Shown here one piece after another: positions 8,904-17,904 of a stretch of DNA of 27,181 nucleotides; position 1 is the stretch's first letter; each line of letters begins with the position of its first letter. The stretch covers positions 1 to 27,181 of the forward strand of contig CAYTFK010000057.1 of assembly GCA_964436865.1 (NCBI GenBank), written 5' to 3'. The DNA is from JAXGPP01 sp964436865 (GTDB lineage Bacteria; Planctomycetota; Planctomycetia; Pirellulales; Thermoguttaceae). A program made the translations under genes and the position numbers. The notes below the pieces were generated by a model. That model was not told the DNA's origin, ran no database searches, and worked only from the letters and a program-made list of their open reading frames with translations.

Positions 8904-10265
8904 TCACAGGTGGTAGGGATACCGCTGCGGGCTGCTCATCAGCCGTTCGGCCTCCTCGTCGCCGACGACGGTCCAGTTCTTCTGATCCCACTCCAACGGC
9001 CGGCCGAGCAGGTACGACAGGTTGCCGAGGATGCACAGGTTGGCAACCCCCGCGCCCCACTCGATGTCCATGATGCACTTCTTGCCGGTGCGGATGCCGA
9101 CAAACCAGTCTTCCATGTGACCCGGACTCTTGTAGACGTCCTTGGCGCCGGCCGGCGGGGTCCACTGCCGCACCTTCCGCTCGGCCCACGTGCCGCCGTC
9201 GCCCCCCCAGTGCATGCACTTGCCCTGCGAGCCGTGGTAGATCGCGCCGTAACCGGGCCGGCTGATCTTCGTGATCTCGGCATTCAGCTCCTCCGGCTTG
9301 CGCTCTTCGGCCTTGGGGAGCTGATCGTCCGGCATCTGCGTCCACGTCATCGTCCAGTCGGGATCCTTGAACGTGTACTTGACGTTCATCAGCACGGCGC
9401 TGTCCCACACGCCCTCGGTGGGCGGCGTGCCGGTCGCTTCAACCTTCACCGGACCGGTGCCGTCGGCTCCCATCCAGTACATGGCGCAGCTCATCACGTG
9501 CGCCCCGCGGTCGCGGATCTGGCCGCCCCCCGACTCCAGCATCCAGCGGAACGTGCCGTGGAGATACTTCGCATTGTACGGGCGCCAACGCAACGGCCCG
9601 AGCCACAGGTCCCAGTCCAATTCCGGCGGCGGATCGCTGTCGGGCGTGTGGCTGTGATCCTCGGGGCTCGGATAGTGGAAGCACTCCACGTGGCTCACGT
9701 CGCCGATCACCCCGTTGGCCAGATAGCGGTGCATCAGGTAGGCCTCCGGCTGCGAGCGGCCTTGCGAGCCGATCTGCGTGGCCACTCCCGCCTTCTTCGC
9801 CGCCGCCACCATGGCGCGGCTCTCTTCGATCGTGCAGCAGGCCGGTTTCTCGCAGTAAACATGCTTGCCCGCCTCGCACGAATGCACGAACTGCACCCCG
9901 TGCCAGTGGTCGGGCGTGCCGATCACGACCGCGTCGATGTCCTTGCGGTCGAGAATATAGCGATAATCGCGATAGGCCTCGGCCTGTGGCCCGACTTGCT
10001 TCGCCGCCTGCTCGAGCCGCTTCTCGTCGACGTCGCACACGGCGATGCTCTGGGTCTCGCCCAACTCGCGCAACGGGCCGAGTTCTCCCCACAGGCTTCG
10101 CGCTCGGCCGCCCATGCCGATGTGGCCCACGTTGACGCGCTCGTTGGCTCCTTTCCGCCCTTCCGCCGCGAGCACTCCCTGCGGAATGAGGTACGGAGCA
10201 GCCACTGCCGATCCGGCCGCCGACTTGAGGAACGTGCGGCGACGCACTTGTTGTTCGTGCTGCAT
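8904..10265 (-). CDS. Gfo/Idh/MocA-family oxidoreductase, Tat-exported (paralogue 1)
   Basis: A 453-residue protein. The twin-arginine signal RRRTFLKS (residues 8-15) followed by a hydrophobic stretch predicts folded export by the Tat system. The Rossmann fold begins with VNVGHIGMGGR (about 45-54), which binds NAD(P). The CEKP motif at about 138-141 carries the lysine conserved in this family. A later DRGAHVM segment matches the usual active-site Asp/His region. Proteins of this type oxidise or reduce sugar hydroxyls, often using a tightly bound cofactor when periplasmic. ATG 10265 was preferred over the upstream start at 10313 because it places the Tat motif at the N-terminus. It heads a likely operon with the HEAT-repeat gene and the large exported protein. 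The substrate is unknown. Confidence 0.92.
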   Translation of the reverse strand: MQHEQQVRRRTFLKSAAGSAVAAPYLIPQGVLAAEGRKGANERVNVGHIGMGGRARSLWGELGPLRELGETQSIAVCDVDEKRLEQAAKQVGPQAEAYRDYRYILDRKDIDAVVIGTPDHWHGVQFVHSCEAGKHVYCEKPACCTIEESRAMVAAAKKAGVATQIGSQGRSQPEAYLMHRYLANGVIGDVSHVECFHYPSPEDHSHTPDSDPPPELDWDLWLGPLRWRPYNAKYLHGTFRWMLESGGGQIRDRGAHVMSCAMYWMGADGTGPVKVEATGTPPTEGVWDSAVLMNVKYTFKDPDWTMTWTQMPDDQLPKAEERKPEELNAEITKISRPGYGAIYHGSQGKCMHWGGDGGTWAERKVRQWTPPAGAKDVYKSPGHMEDWFVGIRTGKKCIMDIEWGAGVANLCILGNLSYLLGRPLEWDQKNWTVVGDEEAERLMSSPQRYPYHL

Positions 10266-10405
10266 CAGACTGCCTTTCCTGATTTGCCAAGAGTCTTTAA
10301 GGAACTTCAGCAACGAGGGCGACCAACGACACCCCGCCAGCGGCAGATGTCGCCGCGTCGATCCATCAGGCTAGCAGGCCCACTCCCCGGCGTCTAGCCG
10401 CGGGG

Positions 10406-10912
10406 CTACCGAGCAGCAGTTCCGCAACGGGGTGTTGGTGGGTCGAGCGGCGGGTAAGAGCTGTGCTTCCATTGCCCGGCGATTCGTTCGCGGCAGTGTT
10501 CGGTCTCGAGGGTGTGCAGCACCCGCAACGGCTCGGCCACGCCTTCGCAGGAGGTGAATCCCTCGTCGTCCCAGTACTGGACCGTGCGTCGGCCCTCGGT
10601 CCACTGGCCGTCGGCGGCCCGTTGGGAGAAGAGGCCTTGGGCATCCTGAAGCAGCAAGCGATGGTCGCCTTTGACGACGACCACGACATGCTTGTGGTGC
10701 TCGAGGCAGAAGTTGATGAAGGGGGCTTCGAAGTACAGGCTATCGCCGGCCACGGCGTCGAAATAGCGGGAATAGTCGAGGAAGACCCGCTCCAGCAGCC
10801 GCTTGGCGGCGGGCACTTCCCCTTCGCCGGGCCGTTGGAGTTCGACGTCCAAGGGGATCGCCAGCGGCTGGCCGATCGCGTAAGTCCGTTCGCCAGATAC
10901 GAAACGGGCTCC
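10406..10912 (-). pseudogene. Transposase remnant (DDE-type, family unassigned)
   Basis: An open frame of about 168 codons between two stops reads like the middle to C-terminal part of a DDE transposase: YFDAVAGDSLYFEAPF, HKHVVVVVKGDHRLLLQDAQ, and VQYWDDEGF before HCRERIAGQWK. No plausible start codon or N-terminal DNA-binding region is present, and after QWK the sequence becomes low-complexity and appears to leave the family. I see no intact terminal inverted repeats or target duplications, so the element is decayed. It lies between two Gfo/Idh/MocA paralogues on the same strand. Confidence 0.6.
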
Positions 10913-10938
10913 TCACCCGTGTCGGGAGCGGAGCCCGT
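10904..10938. repeat. Inverted repeat, 9-bp perfect arms
   Basis: ACGGGCTCC (10904-10912) and GGAGCCCGT (10930-10938) can pair around a 17-base loop. It lies about 56 bases beyond the stop codon of the second Gfo/Idh gene and overlaps the edge of the transposase remnant. It could serve as a transcription terminator for that gene, although no T-run follows, or be a repetitive palindrome. Confidence 0.45.
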
Positions 10939-10993
10939 GTGGCTTGCTTGCAGCAACCGGCGGCCCGAATGGACCACCGCTTTCAGTTTCGTC

Positions 10994-12460
10994 TCAAACC
11001 TCGCCCGAAGCCGGGACGATGAAGGGGGCGCGGTACTCACGGGTGAGCATCGGAACCGCCGCCTCGTTGTTGGTCACCATTTCGGCTTTCGAGTCGACCG
11101 CCAGTTGCGGGCCGAGCACGAGTGGCGTCTTCGCCAGATCGACACCATTTGCCTTGAGGTGCTCGACGGTGCGGTCGAGCGTCTCGGCCGGATCTTCATT
11201 CGTCTCGAGCTTGCCCAACGCGGCTCGGATGTCGTCCACTGAGGCCTGCTGGCCGAGGTAGTACGACATATTGCCGAGATGGCTCAGGGCGCACGACAGG
11301 TGCCCCTGAAGGATGTCGGCGTTGAGGTCCTCGTAGTTGCGGCTGCGGACCGCACGGATAAAGTTCTCGTAGTGGGCGTCGTCGCCGCCCCCCTGGAACT
11401 TCTCGATCATCTTGCCGTCCATGTCGAAGGCCGCGCCGGCCGTGTAGCTGTTGAGCACCACGTATCCTTCGCTGCCGTAGAAGATCACGCCCACCTTGGC
11501 GCCCTTGAGATCCGGCGTCTCCAGGCCGCGGACCTCGAACACGATCGTCTTCCCTTCGGGCTTGAACTCGTAGACCGAGACCTGCGTGTTGGCTGTGTCG
11601 CCGGCGTCTTCATAGCCAAGGCGGCCGCCGTACGAAATCACCGAGTCGGCGACGCGGTCCATCCCCAGGCCCCAGCGGCAGATGTCCATCTGGTGCGGTC
11701 CCTGGTTGCCCTGGTCGCCGTTGCCGTAGGGGCGCTGCCAGTGCCAGTCGTAGTGGAATCGCGGCCGGGTGAGCGGCAGGATCGGTGCCGGGCCCGACCA
11801 CAGGTTGTAGTCCACTTCCTTCGGCACTTCGTACTCCCCCTTGGGCCCGATCGACGTGCGCCGCTTGTAGCACAGGCCGCGGGCCAGCTTGACCTCGCCG
11901 ATCTTGCCTGCCTTGATGTACTCGATGGCGTCGATTGAACCCTTCATCGAGCGGCACTGAGTGCCGGTCTGGCAGATGCGGTTGTGCTTGCGGGCCGTCT
12001 CGACCATCCGGCGGCCTTCGCTCACGTTGTGGCTTACCGGCTTCTCGACGTACATATCTTTGCCTGCCTGCATCGCCCAAATCGACACCAGCGCGTGCCA
12101 GTGGTTCGGCGTGGCCGTGGTCACGATGTCCAGTGCCGGGTCGTCGAATGCCTCGCGCATGTCGCGCACGAATTTCGGCGTGCGGCTCTGCTTCTTGCCG
12201 ATGTTCTCGCACTGCTTCTGGCCGTGTGTTTCGTCGGCATCGACGATGTAGGTGATCTCCACATCCGACCGGCCGAGCATCGCCCGGATGTGGTCTCCGC
12301 CGCGGCCGCCGGCGCCGACCACGGCCACAGCCAGCTTTTCGTTCGGGCTCTTGCTCTCGGCCCCCTGCCCAAACACCCGCGTGGCACTGCCGGCCGTCAC
12401 GGCAGCGGCGGCCGTCAGCAGCGAATCTTCCAGAAAGCGGCGGCGTGAATAACGTGCCAT
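10994..12460 (-). CDS. Gfo/Idh/MocA-family oxidoreductase, Tat-exported (paralogue 2)
   Basis: A 488-residue protein with a Tat signal SRRRFLEDS (residues 5-13) and hydrophobic stretch ending near GQGA. The NAD(P)-binding loop is VVGAGGRGGDH (about 48-57), and VEKP at about 138-141 carries the conserved family lysine. GPHQMDICRWGLG is the likely active-site region with the catalytic His/Asp. AAGGAGG lies just upstream of ATG 12460. It is clearly distinct in sequence from paralogue 1, so it is not a recent duplicate. Expected role: NAD(P)-dependent or bound-cofactor redox chemistry on a sugar in the periplasm. It follows a 77-residue ORF by 15 bases and is divergent from the sialidase-like gene. 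Confidence 0.92.
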   Translation of the reverse strand: MARYSRRRFLEDSLLTAAAAVTAGSATRVFGQGAESKSPNEKLAVAVVGAGGRGGDHIRAMLGRSDVEITYIVDADETHGQKQCENIGKKQSRTPKFVRDMREAFDDPALDIVTTATPNHWHALVSIWAMQAGKDMYVEKPVSHNVSEGRRMVETARKHNRICQTGTQCRSMKGSIDAIEYIKAGKIGEVKLARGLCYKRRTSIGPKGEYEVPKEVDYNLWSGPAPILPLTRPRFHYDWHWQRPYGNGDQGNQGPHQMDICRWGLGMDRVADSVISYGGRLGYEDAGDTANTQVSVYEFKPEGKTIVFEVRGLETPDLKGAKVGVIFYGSEGYVVLNSYTAGAAFDMDGKMIEKFQGGGDDAHYENFIRAVRSRNYEDLNADILQGHLSCALSHLGNMSYYLGQQASVDDIRAALGKLETNEDPAETLDRTVEHLKANGVDLAKTPLVLGPQLAVDSKAEMVTNNEAAVPMLTREYRAPFIVPASGEV

Positions 12461-12475
12461 GGAATCGAGTCCTCC

Positions 12476-12709
12476 TTAAATCTCTTCGAAAGGTATTGGT
12501 ATCTGCCGGTAGTCCCAGTTAGTGTAGCGGACCGGAGGGCCGGTCCGCCAGTCGTCGAGCGGCGATGCCCGCCACCAGGTTCGCAGTACGCCCGGCTCCG
12601 CCAGTCGCAACGCCTTGACGGGATGCCAAGCGCCTTCGGACTTCTCGCCAAGCCGGAATACTGTCGTGTGTACCGACTTGCGCCGTAACAGAAGAAACAA
12701 CCGTGCCAT
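12476..12709 (-). CDS. Small hypothetical ORF upstream of the second oxidoreductase
   Basis: A 77-residue frame from ATG 12709 whose stop overlaps the start of the oxidoreductase ribosome-binding region. The C-terminal half (GVLRTWWRASPLDDW, VRYTNWDYRQIPIPFEEI) has protein-like composition with several Trp and Tyr residues. No ribosome binding site is visible and I recognise no family. It could be a small gene co-transcribed with the oxidoreductase or the tail of a decayed larger gene. Confidence 0.35.
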   Translation of the reverse strand: MARLFLLLRRKSVHTTVFRLGEKSEGAWHPVKALRLAEPGVLRTWWRASPLDDWRTGPPVRYTNWDYRQIPIPFEEI

Positions 12710-12846
12710 ACTTATGAGGGGTGCGCTGAAGCGAAGCCACTTGCGACTTCCGGGGGTGCCGAGCGCGACGCGCGGGGCGATCCGGTCGCGACTCAACCGT
12801 GTTGCCGCCAAGCTGAATCTGAAACCAAAGGAAAGGGCTTACAGAC

Positions 12847-14088
12847 TTGAAGAACACCTTCACAATCCTCATCGTGCTGCTGTTGGCATCGCGGTCGGAG
12901 TTGCCTGCCGTCGAGGCCCCGCCGCGGAGCGCCGTGCGCTGCCCGAAAGATATCAAGCAGGAGGACTACTCCGGCTGGCCGATGCGAAATCCGGTGCGGC
13001 AGATTTTCCGCGTCAATCAGACATACACGTGGCTCCGCGAGCCGCTGCTGCGGCGGCTGCCCGACGGTTCTCTGTGTTGCGTCTTCTTCACCGGCGGCGA
13101 TCACGACGGGCACCCCAAGAACGTGGTGGCCGCCATCCGCAGCGACGACGATGGCAAAACCTGGTCCGACGTGGAAATCCTGGCCAGCCGGCCGAATCAG
13201 GGCTGCTGGGCGCCGTCGATGTTTGTCCACAAAGACAGAGCCCACCTCTTCTGGTTCACCAAGAGCACCGGCTTTCGCGACATGACCAACCGCTTGATGA
13301 GCACCGGGTCCGATGGCCGTACGTTTGGCAACGATCGCGAAATCCTTCAAGGCTGGCACGCGCCTAATCCTCAGGCCGCGTTCGATGCCATCGATGTGCG
13401 CCACGGCACTCACCTGCGCGACGGCCGCGTGCTGTTGCCCATCGCCTGGCAGGAACCGCTGGACATGTCCGATCCGTGGCGGCCGTCGCGCGCGGCCGAT
13501 TTGCGGAATGTCGGCGGCGAGCCCGCTCGGCGTAACGTCCACTACGTCGGCGTGATGGAACCCAACGATGATTTCACCGCATTCACTCGGTACGGTCGCA
13601 TCTGCCATCGCACGCCCGACGGGGCAACGCCCAGCGTGCCATTCTTCGAGAACGCCATCGCCGAGTTGCCCGACGGCAAGCTGGCCATGCTCATCCGCGC
13701 GGACACCACCAATCGCTTGTGGCGCAGCGACTCCTCCGACGGCGGGCGCACCTGGTCCAGCGCCTACCCGACCGACATCCCCAACCCGGGCAGCAAGCCG
13801 CGTCTGATCAACCTCCCTGACAAACGGAACGTCTTGTTTCACAATCCGGCCGAGAAGGACTTCACCGACACGCGATCGAACCTTTATGCCTACCGCACGC
13901 CGCTGGAGATGTGGGTGTCCAGCGACGGGATGCAGTCGTGGTATTTGAAACGGACGATCGTCTCGGCGCCCAAGATCGCCATGTACCCCGACGCATTCCA
14001 GGAGGAGGCATCGGGGGCCATCTTCCTGGTTTGGGAAGACGGCGAAGCGATCTTTTTCCAAATCATCCTCTTGGAGGAGCTCACATAG
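12847..14088 (+). CDS. Sialidase-like BNR/Asp-box exported glycosidase
   Basis: A 413-residue protein starting at TTG 12847, with AAAGGAAAGGG shortly upstream. The signal peptide is MKNTFTILIVLLLAS followed by ELPAVEA. Asp-box-type repeats typical of six-bladed sialidase propellers are seen: SDDDGKTWS (about 99-107), SDGGRTWS (about 296-303) and the weaker SSDGMQSW (about 357-364). The FRV and LREPLLRRLPDGSL region near residue 55-75 resembles the N-terminal Arg-containing strand of exo-sialidases. The family removes terminal sialic acids or acts on related glycosides, but many planctomycete members are not proven sialidases. It is divergent from the oxidoreductase and first of three plus-strand exported enzymes. 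Confidence 0.85.
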   Translation: MKNTFTILIVLLLASRSELPAVEAPPRSAVRCPKDIKQEDYSGWPMRNPVRQIFRVNQTYTWLREPLLRRLPDGSLCCVFFTGGDHDGHPKNVVAAIRSDDDGKTWSDVEILASRPNQGCWAPSMFVHKDRAHLFWFTKSTGFRDMTNRLMSTGSDGRTFGNDREILQGWHAPNPQAAFDAIDVRHGTHLRDGRVLLPIAWQEPLDMSDPWRPSRAADLRNVGGEPARRNVHYVGVMEPNDDFTAFTRYGRICHRTPDGATPSVPFFENAIAELPDGKLAMLIRADTTNRLWRSDSSDGGRTWSSAYPTDIPNPGSKPRLINLPDKRNVLFHNPAEKDFTDTRSNLYAYRTPLEMWVSSDGMQSWYLKRTIVSAPKIAMYPDAFQEEASGAIFLVWEDGEAIFFQIILLEELT

Positions 14089-14394
14089 GCACTTCCTGAA
14101 TGGACGCCGGATTAATTCCTCCAGCCTGCAAGCGGACATTGCGCTTTTTCGGCAATGAGCAGCATGTGTCGGTTCCGCAGTCCCTCCCAGCGGCCTCGGG
14201 ACTCCGTCGTCAAGTTCTGCCGGACTTCACCGATTTTGATTGACGCGGCAGTGTTGCCGGTATTGAATACTCCTCAGGGACGGTACGAAGGCTCCCCGAA
14301 CCCAAGCTGAAACGTTCCGGGGGAGACTCCAGCCTCGAGGATCTGCATCGCTGAGTTGACCCGCTGACACTCTTGTTCGTGCAGGGCTGTCTCC
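14089..14394 (+). other. Intergenic region with weak hairpin and promoter
   Basis: This 306-base gap between the sialidase-like and DUF1080 genes holds no convincing ORF. CATTGC (14137-14142) pairs with GCAATG (14152-14157) around a T-rich loop, a weak hairpin. A promoter-like pair follows at 14240-14268. Confidence 0.5.
14240..14268 (+). promoter_or_regulatory. Candidate sigma70-type promoter for the DUF1080 gene
   Basis: TTGACG (14240-14245, five of six consensus bases) and TTGAAT (14263-14268, four of six) are separated by 17 bases. Transcription would start near 14275, giving a leader of about 120 bases before ATG 14395. This would let the DUF1080 and downstream hydrolase genes be expressed independently of the sialidase-like gene. 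Confidence 0.4.
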
Positions 14395-15084
14395 ATGAAA
14401 CGAATTGTCTCCGCATGCCTCTTCTCCCTCATCCTCTCCAGCCCCCTCGTCGCCGCCGAGGATGACGGGTTCCGGTCGCTGTTCGACGGCAAGTCGCTCG
14501 AGGGCTGGAAGGCCCCGGATATGAGCTACTGGTCGGTCCAGGAGGGCGCCATCACGGCCGAATCGACCGAGGCGAATCCGTGCACCTCGAACCAGTTCCT
14601 CGTCTGGCAGGGAGGCGATGTGGCCGACTTCGAGCTGAAAGCCAGGTTCCGCCTCGGCAACAACCAGGGGAATTCGGGCATCCAGTTCCGCAGCAAAATC
14701 GGTCCCGACGGCACGGGTATCGGCTACCAGGCCGATATCCTTCCCGGCGGTCCCTGGTGCGGCGCGCTGGCCGACGAATACACGGGCCGCGAACCGCTCA
14801 TGGTGCCCAACGGCCATAAGACGGTCGTCGACGCCGACGGCAATCGTACCTGCACCCCGCTTGGCGAGCCCGTCAGCCTGAGGAAGCCTGGCGAGTGGAA
14901 TGATTACCACATCATCGCTCGCGGCCACCACATGATCCTCAAGATCAACGGTCAGGTGTCGGCCGAGTTCATCGACAACGACGCCAAGGAATTTGATCCT
15001 TCCGGCATCCTTGCCCTCCAACTCCGGTCGGGCGCTCCGATGAAGGTCCAGTTCAAGGAAATCCTGCTCAAGGAACTTCCCTGA
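14395..15084 (+). CDS. DUF1080 (3-keto-disaccharide hydrolase-type) exported protein
   Basis: A 229-residue protein with signal peptide MKRIVSACLFSLILSSPLVAA (cleavage near 21). The rest matches the single-domain DUF1080 jelly-roll: FRSLFDGKSLEGWK at the start, DFELKARFRL, NSGIQFRSK, GYQADI, GEWNDYHIIARG and ILALQLRSG. Characterised members hydrolyse 3-keto-glycosides, products of periplasmic sugar oxidoreductases, so the two Gfo/Idh proteins encoded nearby are logical partners; that link is inference. Some family members may only bind sugars. The ribosome binding site before ATG 14395 is weak (CAGGG). Confidence 0.92.
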   Translation: MKRIVSACLFSLILSSPLVAAEDDGFRSLFDGKSLEGWKAPDMSYWSVQEGAITAESTEANPCTSNQFLVWQGGDVADFELKARFRLGNNQGNSGIQFRSKIGPDGTGIGYQADILPGGPWCGALADEYTGREPLMVPNGHKTVVDADGNRTCTPLGEPVSLRKPGEWNDYHIIARGHHMILKINGQVSAEFIDNDAKEFDPSGILALQLRSGAPMKVQFKEILLKELP

Positions 15085-15191
15085 CCAGACGCACCCCTGC
15101 GCAAGTCTTTGCAACGGGAATTGAGCATGTACAGCGTCTGGAACGATGCAACCCCAAGGCTTTTCCAGACGCACTCGGAGGGACCCGCACC

Positions 15192-16364
15192 ATGATTCGC
15201 CTGGTCATCGGCATATTCATTCTCTTTGTGGCTCCGCTCGCCACATCCGCTGCGTCAGAGGCCCTGTTCCCCGGCCAGGATTGGGTGGAGGCCACACCCG
15301 AGTCCCAGGGCGTCGATGCCGTGAAGCTCGGCAAGGCCGTCGCCTGCATGGACGAAAGCTTCGGCCCTGGCGGCGCGAAGGAACTGGTCGTCGTCCGCAA
15401 CGGCTACCTGATCCACAAGGGGCCGGCGAGCGATGCCTGCCACAATGTCTGGTCCTGCACCAAGACGTTCACCAGCACCGTGCTCGGCCTGCTCGTAGCA
15501 GACGGACAGTGCACGCTCGACGACTTGGCATTGAAGTATCTGCCCCGGTTGGCCGACGAGCATCCGGCGTACGGCCGGATCAGGCTGCGGCATTTGGCGT
15601 CGATGTCGTCGGGCTACAAGGGGCAGGTCGTCGACGTCACGCCCGAACAGCCCTGGGGCCGCCCGCTCGAGTACCTTGTGCCGGCTGAGCCCATGTACGA
15701 GCCGGGAACACGGGTGCAGTACCAGGATCACCAGGTCTTCATCCTGGGCCGGATCCTGACCCAGTTGGCCGGCCAGTCCGAACGAGACCTCTTTCAGCGG
15801 CGCGTCGCCGAGCCGATCGGCATGACCCGCTTCGACTGGGGCATCAGCGGCCGGGTAGGCGGCATCGATTTGAACAATGCGGCCGGCACGCCGACGACGC
15901 CAGGTGTTCAGACCACCGCACTCGACATGGCCCGCTTCGGCCTTCTCTACCTGCATCGCGGCAACTGGAAGGGACGGCAGATCCTGCCCGCTTCTTTCGT
16001 CGACGAAGCGACACGCAACCAGGTGCCCGGAGCCGGGGCCAGCACATTCCTGCACAGTCGCTACGGCTTCTACTGGTGGACGAACGACGTCCGGCCCGAC
16101 GGCAAGCGGCCCTGGCCGTCGGCGCCCCCTGGGACCTACACCTCGCACGGGCACAACTGCAACTTCTGCTGTGTCGTCCCCGAGTGGAACATGGTCATCG
16201 TGCGGCTGGGGACGGAGCCGGTGCCCGGAGGCGTCCTGGGGGTCGAAGCCCGCTGGGATGCCTTCTTCGCCCGGCTCGCCGGTGCGCTCAACCCCGGTCC
16301 TGATCGCGCGAGGACTGAAGGGGACATCGAGACTGAAGGGAACGTTGTGGTTTTTCGGAAATAG
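15192..16364 (+). CDS. Serine beta-lactamase-like (class C/esterase-type) exported hydrolase
   Basis: A 390-residue protein with signal peptide MIRLVIGIFILFVAPLATSA and CGGAGGGA upstream of ATG 15192. The family's active-site set is visible: S-C-T-K at 88-91 (SxxK nucleophile), Y-Q-D at 177-179 in the YxN position (with FILGRIL after it, as in class C enzymes), and H-G-H at 319-321 in the KTG/HxG position. The family covers beta-lactamases, D-aminopeptidases and esterases. In this context an esterase acting on acylated glycans seems more likely than drug resistance, but the sequence alone cannot decide. It is 107 bases after the DUF1080 gene in the same direction and converges with the DUF4832-type gene. 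Confidence 0.88.
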   Translation: MIRLVIGIFILFVAPLATSAASEALFPGQDWVEATPESQGVDAVKLGKAVACMDESFGPGGAKELVVVRNGYLIHKGPASDACHNVWSCTKTFTSTVLGLLVADGQCTLDDLALKYLPRLADEHPAYGRIRLRHLASMSSGYKGQVVDVTPEQPWGRPLEYLVPAEPMYEPGTRVQYQDHQVFILGRILTQLAGQSERDLFQRRVAEPIGMTRFDWGISGRVGGIDLNNAAGTPTTPGVQTTALDMARFGLLYLHRGNWKGRQILPASFVDEATRNQVPGAGASTFLHSRYGFYWWTNDVRPDGKRPWPSAPPGTYTSHGHNCNFCCVVPEWNMVIVRLGTEPVPGGVLGVEARWDAFFARLAGALNPGPDRARTEGDIETEGNVVVFRK

Positions 16365-16518
16365 GAGACTCGCTGCGGCGCTCCGGGCGTCCTTCCGACC
16401 GAGCCACCCCGCGACGACCCTTCGCCCTACCCCCGCCGCCAACGATGCGGGCACGTTCTGGTTCGGCCCGAGGAGTGGCCGTCAGCCTCCTGGCTCCAGG
16501 ACGCATTCTCGGACGTCC

Positions 16519-17904
16519 TTACGGAATCCGGATGTCACCGAGCGAGAGCCAGCCACTCACGGCGTCCTGGTTGGCATTGGCGAATCGCATCGGCTTGCCG
16601 CCCTTCATCGGGTTCGGCACGCGTACGGCCAGCGCGTATGTGCCCGCCTTCACTCCGCCGACGTCCAGTAGATCGGTCCACACTCGCCTTGTGTCGTCGG
16701 GGAGCAATCCTGTCAACTTGCCGGAAGCGGCGAATGTCTGCACCACCTGGCCGTTGGCCAGCAATCCCCATTCCGGCTTCCATTCGCAGTAGAACGGGGC
16801 CACCCCGCGGTTCTCGACCTCCAGGCTCACGCGCAGCTTGCCCCCCTCCAGTTCACCGATGGTCACCGCCGGCGCGTGGAACTCGTACCCCATCCGCCGC
16901 ACTTCCTGCTCGGCCCGCTGGATGCGGTCGGCCGTCGGCTTCTTTCTGAACATGCCGCTGTCCATCAGCCATGTTGCGTGCGTCGCCTCCACGCACTGCC
17001 GGAAGTCCTGGATGCGATTGTTCCCTGGCCTCTCGTCGAAAACCCATCCCCACGCCTCCGGGCGGATCTCCCCGCCGATCGGGCGCGTCTTCCACTTGGC
17101 CTCAGCCTCCGGCCCGGCGGCCCGAAGCACCGCCATGTAGAACCACTCGTCTCCCTTCCTGCCGGTGTCCAGCGTGGCCCAGGCAAACGAGTCGTCGTGG
17201 TACCCGAAGCCGCGGTCGGCGTTCTTTGCCTTGCGGCCGTCGTTGTCGCCGGCCGGGTACCGCAGGAGCACGGGAGTGACCTTGAACGCCGCTTCATAGG
17301 CGTCCATCACCTCCCGTTGCACTTCCTTGCTGGCAAACAGCTCGCTCCTGGGGTGGGTGTGCCACTCGCCCCAGGTGCCCAGCAGCCCGGCGGTGATGAA
17401 CCCGATCCGCGGGTCGCCGTCGTACTTCTCGCCGAGGGCGGCGATGAAACGCTTGAGCGACCGCCGCAGGTTCTTGTCTTCGTAGTCCGGGGTTTCCACC
17501 TGAGCCGGCCTCAGCGGCTGGGTGTTCGTGTTGAGATACCCATGAACCTTCAAGCCATCCCTGATCAGGAACTCGGGGATGACGCCCTTCTTGCCCGGGT
17601 ATTCAAGGAAGACGCGGAACACGGCCTGATGCCCGCGGCTGGCGATGTCTTCGAGCATATTCTCCAGCGGACGCCAGTCGAACTCGTCGTACCCCTTCAC
17701 GAGTCCCGAGTACGGCAAGTAGTTGAACTCCAGGCTGTGCGGGAACCGGTCCCGCACGTCGCCTTGATACGGCACGAGCCCCTTCAGCGGGTTGTCGACG
17801 GGGGCCGGGGCGTACTGAAGCGGTTGACGCAAATCACCCGCAGCGGCCGGGATGCCAAGGGCTATCATGACCGCACACCACGCCGCTATGTTGGCTCGAA
17901 TCAT
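16519..17904 (-). CDS. DUF4832-type exported glycosidase-like protein
   Basis: A 461-residue protein with signal peptide MIRANIAAWCAVMIALGIPAAA. The mature start NPLKGLVPYQGD, the segment DWRPLENMLEDIASRGHQAVFRVFLEYPG, and GLLGTWGEWHT (E180) match the DUF4874/DUF4832 pair, thought to form a TIM-barrel with a C-terminal beta domain. VTIGELEGGKLRVSLEVENRGVAPF marks the C-terminal beta-sandwich. E180 is a plausible catalytic acid, but function is not established for the family. Its ATG overlaps the stop of the upstream GH5-like gene (ATGA), with GGAGGAAGAGG as ribosome binding site, so the two proteins are likely made in a fixed ratio. Confidence 0.85.
   Translation of the reverse strand: MIRANIAAWCAVMIALGIPAAAGDLRQPLQYAPAPVDNPLKGLVPYQGDVRDRFPHSLEFNYLPYSGLVKGYDEFDWRPLENMLEDIASRGHQAVFRVFLEYPGKKGVIPEFLIRDGLKVHGYLNTNTQPLRPAQVETPDYEDKNLRRSLKRFIAALGEKYDGDPRIGFITAGLLGTWGEWHTHPRSELFASKEVQREVMDAYEAAFKVTPVLLRYPAGDNDGRKAKNADRGFGYHDDSFAWATLDTGRKGDEWFYMAVLRAAGPEAEAKWKTRPIGGEIRPEAWGWVFDERPGNNRIQDFRQCVEATHATWLMDSGMFRKKPTADRIQRAEQEVRRMGYEFHAPAVTIGELEGGKLRVSLEVENRGVAPFYCEWKPEWGLLANGQVVQTFAASGKLTGLLPDDTRRVWTDLLDVGGVKAGTYALAVRVPNPMKGGKPMRFANANQDAVSGWLSLGDIRIP

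Noticed and set aside
8646..10397. 583-residue plus-strand ORF
   Set aside because: Antisense to the Tat-signalled oxidoreductase, whose motifs (RRRTFLK, CEKP) are clear on the other strand.
10463..11242. 259-residue plus-strand ORF
   Set aside because: Antisense to the transposase remnant and the 3' end of the second oxidoreductase; no recognisable motif.
12793..14139. 448-residue minus-strand ORF
   Set aside because: Antisense to the sialidase-like gene, which has a signal peptide and Asp-boxes.
15255..16454. 399-residue minus-strand ORF
   Set aside because: Antisense to the serine hydrolase with intact SxxK motif; composition is shadow-like.
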